From JAPLDB01 sp964356415 (GTDB lineage: Bacteria > Bacteroidota > Bacteroidia > AKYH767-A > 2013-40CM-41-45), in contig CAYHHK010000003.1 in assembly GCA_964356415.1 (NCBI GenBank), forward strand, positions 1 through 64,000: 64,000 bases of DNA, read 5' to 3'. Each line of letters begins with the position of its first letter. The stretch's first letter is position 1. A program made the position numbers and the translations under genes. This document shows, one piece after another, positions 59,580-64,000 of the stretch. Below the pieces are notes generated by a model. The model did not search any database, was not told the origin of the DNA, and was given only the letters and a program-made list of their open reading frames with translations.

Positions 59580-62500
59580 ATGTCAGATATAAAAAAGGAA
59601 TTATTAAACCGCATCCTCGTCATCGATGGTGCAATGGGTACCATGATCCAGCGTTACAAACTGGATGAAGGAGGTTACCGGGGTGAGCGATTTAAAGATT
59701 GGAAAAGCGACCTGAAAGGAAATAATGATTTGCTTGTTCTTACAAGACCTGACATCATTAAATCGATTCACCTGGAATACTTGCAGGCCGGTGCTGATAT
59801 CATTGAGACGAATACTTTCAATGCCCAAAGGATTTCACTTGCTGATTATCGTATGGAGGAATTGGCTTATGAATTAAACTTCGAAGCCGCGAGGATTGCG
59901 AAGAATGCTGTAAGGGAACACATTGCCAATTGCCTACTGCCTACTGCCAACTTCTTTGTAGCAGGCGCCTTAGGTCCCACTAACCGCACATTGAGTTTGT
60001 CTCCGAAGGTAACCGACCCCGGTTACCGTGCAGTAACTTTTGATGAAGTCGTACTTGCATACTCTGAGCAGGTGAGGGGATTGATCGACGGAGGCGTGGA
60101 TTTGATCCTCATTGAAACCATTTTTGATACCCTCAATGCGAAAGCAGCTTTGTTTGCCGTTCAAAATGTGTTTGAAGAAAAAAATATTTTCCTTCCCGTT
60201 ATGGTAAGTGGCACGATTACCGATGCCAGCGGGAGAACTTTGTCGGGGCAAACGGTGGAAGCATTTTTAAATTCAGTTTCACACGTTGATTTACTCAGCA
60301 TTGGATTGAACTGTGCACTCGGAGCGAAGGAAATGCGTCCTTACCTCGAAGAACTTTCTGAGAAGGCACCGTTCTTTATTTCCTGTTACCCGAATGCCGG
60401 TTTGCCAAATCAGTTTGGGGAATACGATGAAACCCCTGAGCAGATGTGTCACCAGATTGATGATTTCCTGCAAAGCGGTTTTGTCAATATTGTCGGCGGA
60501 TGCTGCGGTACTACACCTGATCACATCAGGCATATTGCTGCACAGGCGCATAAAACCAAGCCTCGCGAGATTCCGGTAGTTGAACCTTTCCTGCGTTTGA
60601 GTGGGTTGGAAGCGGTGACCTACCGGCCTGATTCCAATTTTTTAAATGTGGGAGAAAGGACGAATGTAACAGGGTCTAAAAAATTTCTTCGCCTCATTAA
60701 GGAAGAGAAATATGAAGATGCATTAAGTGTGGCTAAAGAGCAGGTGGATGGCGGGGCACAGGCCATTGATGTAAACATGGATGAAGGCATGCTTGATGCA
60801 AATTTTGCCATGACTAAATTTCTGAATCTCATTGCATCAGAACCCGACATTTCAAAAGTTCCGGTGATGATCGATTCTTCAAAATTTGAAGCGATTGAAT
60901 CGGGGTTAAAATGCACGCAGGGAAAATCCATCGTCAATTCCATTTCATTAAAAGGTGGTGAGGATGAATTTATCCGTCAGGCGAAAACTGTACGGAAGTA
61001 TGGCGCAGCAGTCATCGTCATGTTGTTTGACGAACTGGGACAGGCTGATTCCACTCCGCGCAGGATTGAGATCGCCACGCGTGCTTATGAAGTATTGACG
61101 AAGCAGGTTGGATTTCCCCCGCAGGACATCATCTTCGATCCGAATATTTTTCCAGTTGCTACTGGAATGGAGGAGCACAGGAAAAACGCTTTGAGTTATT
61201 TTGAAGCCACAAAATGGATTAAGGAAAATCTTCCGCTGGCGAAAATTTCAGGCGGCGTAAGCAATGTTTCATTTTCATTCCGCGGAAATGACCACGTGCG
61301 TGAAGCCATTCATGCAGCTTTCCTGTATCATGGAATTAAAAACGGGATGGATATGGGAATTGTAAACCCCTCGCAGTTGATTGTGTATGATGAAATTGAA
61401 AAGGAATTGCTGGAGTTGGTGGAAGATGTATTGCTTGACAGGAAGGACGATGCAACGGAAAGGTTGATTCAACATGCCGAAAAAGTGAAGGGTGCCGGCA
61501 AGGAAAAAGATGTAAAAGATGAAGAGTGGAGGAGAGGCACCGTTGAAGAACGCATTTCACATTCATTGGTGAAAGGGATTACGGATTTTATTGATGCCGA
61601 TATTGAAGAAGCACGGCAAAAATTCAGCAAACCATTGGAAGTGATCGAAGGACCGCTGATGGCCGGAATGAACGTGGTAGGCGATTTATTCGGCGCAGGA
61701 AAAATGTTTTTGCCGCAGGTGGTGAAAAGTGCACGCGTTATGAAAAAAGCAGTTGCCTACCTTCAGCCATACCTTGAAAAGGAAAAAGTTGTCGGCTCGA
61801 AAAATGGAAAAGTGTTGCTCGCCACCGTGAAAGGTGATGTGCACGACATCGGGAAAAACATTGTGGGTGTAGTAATGGCCTGTAACGGCTATGATATTGT
61901 GGATCTTGGTGTGATGGTTCCATGTGAAAAAATTCTTTCATCGGCACGGGAGCATGGAGTAAACATCATCGGGCTGAGCGGACTGATCACTCCTTCACTT
62001 GATGAAATGGTGCATGTGGCTAAAGAGATGGCCCGTGAAGGGTTTGATATTCCGTTGCTGATTGGCGGTGCAACTACGAGCAAGGTTCATACAGCCGTGA
62101 AAATTGAACCGCATTACAGTTATCCGGTTATCCATGTGAATGATGCCTCGCGCAGCGTGCCTGTAGTAAGCAGCCTGTTGTCGAAGGAGCACAGGGATAA
62201 ATTTATCGAGCAGGCAAAGGCAGAGAATGCCCGCACCCGTGAATACCACAAAGCCGATCGTGCAAAAGCGAATCATATTTCACTGGCGAAAGCACGTGAA
62301 AATAAATTTGAACTGAACGGGACTGCAATATCAACACCAGATTTCACAGGGATAAAAGTATTTGATGATTATTCACTTGAGGAAATCTCACAGTACATTG
62401 ACTGGACTCCGTTCTTCATCAGCTGGGAGATGAAGGGTAGTTACCCGAAAATATTCAGTGACAGGGAACGGGGAACGGAAGCCAAAAAACTTTTTGATGA

Positions 62501-63245
62501 TGCGCAGAACATGTTGCAGCAGATTATCAGCAATAAATGGCTGACTGCAAAAGCAGTGATAGGAATTTTTCCAGCTGTTTCTAAAGGAGATGATATCGTA
62601 GTTTTCTCTCCTTCTGCAAAAGGCAAAGAGCAAGAGAATGAAGTGGTTGCAGTTTTTCATACCATCAGGCAACAGTCACAGAAACCTGCCGGAGAAAAGA
62701 ACATTGCGCTTTCTGATTTTCTGAAAACATCAGGAGATTATATCGGTGCTTTTGCTTTGTCTACCGGTTTCGGAATTGAAAAATGGATTTCGAAATTTGA
62801 AAAGGACCATGATGATTATTCTTCCATCATGCTCAAGGCGCTGGCTGACCGTTTGGCTGAAGCCTTTGCAGAGTTGATGCACAAAAAAATCCGTACAGAG
62901 TTATGGGGATATGCGAAAGATGAAAAGCTGTCGATGGAAGAAGTCATCAAGGAGAAATATTCGGGAATCCGTCCGGCTCCCGGGTATCCTGCACAACCAG
63001 ATCATACGGAGAAAAACACCCTCTGGAAATTGCTTGATGTAGAGAAGAATACAGGGGTTCAATTGACAGAAAGCCTGGCAATGATTCCTACGGCAGCGGT
63101 AAGTGGACTTTACTTTGCCAGTCCGGATGCACGGTATTTTTCAATCGGCAAACTTGAAAAAGACCAGGTGGTGGATTATGCAAAAAGAAAACACATGAAG
63201 GTAGAAGAGGTGGAACGCTGGCTGGGGAGTGTGCTGGCATATTGA
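59580..63245 (+). CDS. metH: Cobalamin-dependent methionine synthase MetH
   Basis: This is a 1221-residue enzyme from ATG 59580 (an upstream open frame runs through repeat sequence). Domains in order: homocysteine-binding barrel (about 1-325) with zinc ligands LNCALG and GGCCGTTPDH; pterin-binding domain (about 345-620); cobalamin module (about 640-870) with the axial histidine in GDVHDIGKNIVGV; and AdoMet activation domain (about 885-1221) with RPAPGYPAQPDH. It methylates homocysteine using methyl-tetrahydrofolate and reactivates with SAM. Residues around 116-124 (NCLLPTAN) are encoded by a heptamer repeat. The SAM riboswitch upstream fits its control. Confidence 0.96.
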   Translation: MSDIKKELLNRILVIDGAMGTMIQRYKLDEGGYRGERFKDWKSDLKGNNDLLVLTRPDIIKSIHLEYLQAGADIIETNTFNAQRISLADYRMEELAYELNFEAARIAKNAVREHIANCLLPTANFFVAGALGPTNRTLSLSPKVTDPGYRAVTFDEVVLAYSEQVRGLIDGGVDLILIETIFDTLNAKAALFAVQNVFEEKNIFLPVMVSGTITDASGRTLSGQTVEAFLNSVSHVDLLSIGLNCALGAKEMRPYLEELSEKAPFFISCYPNAGLPNQFGEYDETPEQMCHQIDDFLQSGFVNIVGGCCGTTPDHIRHIAAQAHKTKPREIPVVEPFLRLSGLEAVTYRPDSNFLNVGERTNVTGSKKFLRLIKEEKYEDALSVAKEQVDGGAQAIDVNMDEGMLDANFAMTKFLNLIASEPDISKVPVMIDSSKFEAIESGLKCTQGKSIVNSISLKGGEDEFIRQAKTVRKYGAAVIVMLFDELGQADSTPRRIEIATRAYEVLTKQVGFPPQDIIFDPNIFPVATGMEEHRKNALSYFEATKWIKENLPLAKISGGVSNVSFSFRGNDHVREAIHAAFLYHGIKNGMDMGIVNPSQLIVYDEIEKELLELVEDVLLDRKDDATERLIQHAEKVKGAGKEKDVKDEEWRRGTVEERISHSLVKGITDFIDADIEEARQKFSKPLEVIEGPLMAGMNVVGDLFGAGKMFLPQVVKSARVMKKAVAYLQPYLEKEKVVGSKNGKVLLATVKGDVHDIGKNIVGVVMACNGYDIVDLGVMVPCEKILSSAREHGVNIIGLSGLITPSLDEMVHVAKEMAREGFDIPLLIGGATTSKVHTAVKIEPHYSYPVIHVNDASRSVPVVSSLLSKEHRDKFIEQAKAENARTREYHKADRAKANHISLAKARENKFELNGTAISTPDFTGIKVFDDYSLEEISQYIDWTPFFISWEMKGSYPKIFSDRERGTEAKKLFDDAQNMLQQIISNKWLTAKAVIGIFPAVSKGDDIVVFSPSAKGKEQENEVVAVFHTIRQQSQKPAGEKNIALSDFLKTSGDYIGAFALSTGFGIEKWISKFEKDHDDYSSIMLKALADRLAEAFAELMHKKIRTELWGYAKDEKLSMEEVIKEKYSGIRPAPGYPAQPDHTEKNTLWKLLDVEKNTGVQLTESLAMIPTAAVSGLYFASPDARYFSIGKLEKDQVVDYAKRKHMKVEEVERWLGSVLAY
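59924..59951. repeat. Heptamer repeat inside the metH coding sequence
   Basis: TGCCAAT TGCCTAC TGCCTAC TGCCAAC: four 7-bp units of the TGYYTAY-type family, read in frame as ANCLLPTAN between the EHIA helix and the FFVAGALGPTN strand of the homocysteine-binding domain. Confidence 0.85.
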
Positions 63246-63289
63246 AACATGCAATCATTGCTTACTTTGTACGGTTAATTATGATGTAA

Positions 63290-64000
63290 ATGAAAAAAAT
63301 AATTTCGATACTGATCCTTTCATTTTTTACTCACCGTTTATCCGCCCAGTTCCTTCCTAAGCCGGCCGGCACAAGTGATCCTTCGCTTCCAGAATGGGTG
63401 AAAATGATGTATGGCGATGAACCCAATGTATGGCTCATTGAAAAAATGCATGACGAATATTATCAGGATCATAACAACAAGGAAGACCAGCACACTGCTT
63501 ATTATAAGCTTTGGAGAAGATTCGTTCAGCCATATATTCTGGAGGACGGGACCATAAAATTTCCCACACTTCAGGAAAAAAACCATTTGAAGAGGCAGAC
63601 AGAAAATGCAGCCCGGGCCCATACCAGGTCAACTCCATGGAGTTTTGCAGGTCCTGAAAAACATTTCCGTGCCCGGTACAGTGCAGGTGATCCGGTAACA
63701 CAGATTTCCTGGCATGCCAATATGTATTGCATTGACCAAAGTATGAGCAATCCCAATACAGTGTACTCAGGAGGTGAAAACGGCGGCGTGTATAAATCAA
63801 CAGATAAAGGGTTGTCATGGAATTACATTTCACGCGGAGAAGACATGACAACAGTCGGCGCAATTGCAGTAAATCCGGCTGATGAAAATGATGTGCTTGT
63901 AACAGCAGACGGAGAAACATACCGCACCATGGACGGTGGGGCGAACTGGAGTGCTCCTGTTCCTGCACTTGGAAATACTACGGTCTGGCAGTTTATGCAT
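63290..64000 (+). CDS. Secreted beta-propeller (BNR/VPS10-like) protein, 3' truncated
   Basis: 237 codons are visible, running off the right edge. A signal peptide (IISILILSFFTHRLSAQ) precedes a charged, aromatic segment (WVKMMYGDEPNVWLIEKMHDEYY). BNR/sortilin-type repeats then begin near residue 120: ISWHANMYCIDQS, GGENGGVYKSTDKGLSWNYIS and TADGETYRTMDGGANWS. The Asp-box pattern (STDKGLSW, TMDGGANW) is clear. Such proteins are usually large, exported through T9SS and may bind or cleave glycans. Enzyme activity cannot be judged. Confidence 0.85.
   Translation, partial: MKKIISILILSFFTHRLSAQFLPKPAGTSDPSLPEWVKMMYGDEPNVWLIEKMHDEYYQDHNNKEDQHTAYYKLWRRFVQPYILEDGTIKFPTLQEKNHLKRQTENAARAHTRSTPWSFAGPEKHFRARYSAGDPVTQISWHANMYCIDQSMSNPNTVYSGGENGGVYKSTDKGLSWNYISRGEDMTTVGAIAVNPADENDVLVTADGETYRTMDGGANWSAPVPALGNTTVWQFMH

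Overview
The window looks like a Bacteroidota chromosome, probably a Chitinophagia/Saprospiria/Sphingobacteriia-type environmental draft or metagenome assembly (it contains a 100-N scaffold gap). Evidence: type IX secretion sorting tails, lipoproteins with short N-termini, promoters of the TTTG-N19-20-TAnnTTTG type, almost no Shine-Dalgarno sequences, a clade II (Sec-type) nitrous-oxide reductase operon, UMF1 and CtaM/DUF420-type proteins, and many AT-rich intergenic mini-repeats.

Layout. 1-6.4 kb: signalling. A PAS-rich HisKA_3 histidine kinase runs off the left edge; divergent from it is a YfiR-like periplasmic protein followed by two paralogous histidine kinases and a single-domain response regulator. 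6.4-13.3 kb: nos operon (cytochrome c lipoprotein, NosZ, membrane protein-NosL fusion, NosD, NosF, NosY) with a Crp/Fnr-like palindrome upstream, a terminator after nosZ and a long hairpin before nosY. 13.4-18.7 kb: a secreted heparinase-like lyase with a T9SS tail, an MbnH/MbnP-type diheme enzyme and copper-protein pair, and a FAS1 lipoprotein. 19-25.3 kb (minus strand): paaA-B-C-D-paaG running directly into wecA, wecB and an acyltransferase. 25.5-32.5 kb: two glycosyltransferases, FtsE, lipoprotein and envelope hypotheticals, and a TAT-exported class V aminotransferase. 32.5-37.1 kb: repeats, an assembly gap, Rel/SpoT and a graveyard of broken genes. 37.1-40 kb: LutA-like protein, UMF1 transporter, cold-shock protein. 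40.5-51.2 kb: an exopolysaccharide/O-antigen locus (WecC, Wzx, two methyltransferase-like proteins, Wzy, four glycosyltransferase/lyase genes). 51.3-55.7 kb: the distal half of a cytochrome oxidase operon (CtaB, two subunit III proteins, subunit IV, SCO, DUF420, small CxxC protein). 55.7-64 kb: MFS transporter, TrhO, a SAM-I riboswitch with an apparent terminator/antiterminator ahead of MnmD, a four-helix-bundle cassette and MetH, then a truncated beta-propeller secreted protein.

Cross-cutting themes. Copper handling recurs (NosZ/NosL/NosDFY, MbnP/MbnH, SCO, oxidase). ManNAcA-polymer synthesis is split: wecA/wecB follow the phenylacetate genes while wecC heads the polysaccharide locus. The most unusual feature is a set of degenerate 7-bp (TGYYTAY) and 8-bp (ATGACYYA, ATTCAACT) tandem repeats that sit at or within a few bases of stop codons, flank the assembly gap, and in one case lie inside the metH reading frame. 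All function calls are from reading the sequence; no database search was possible.
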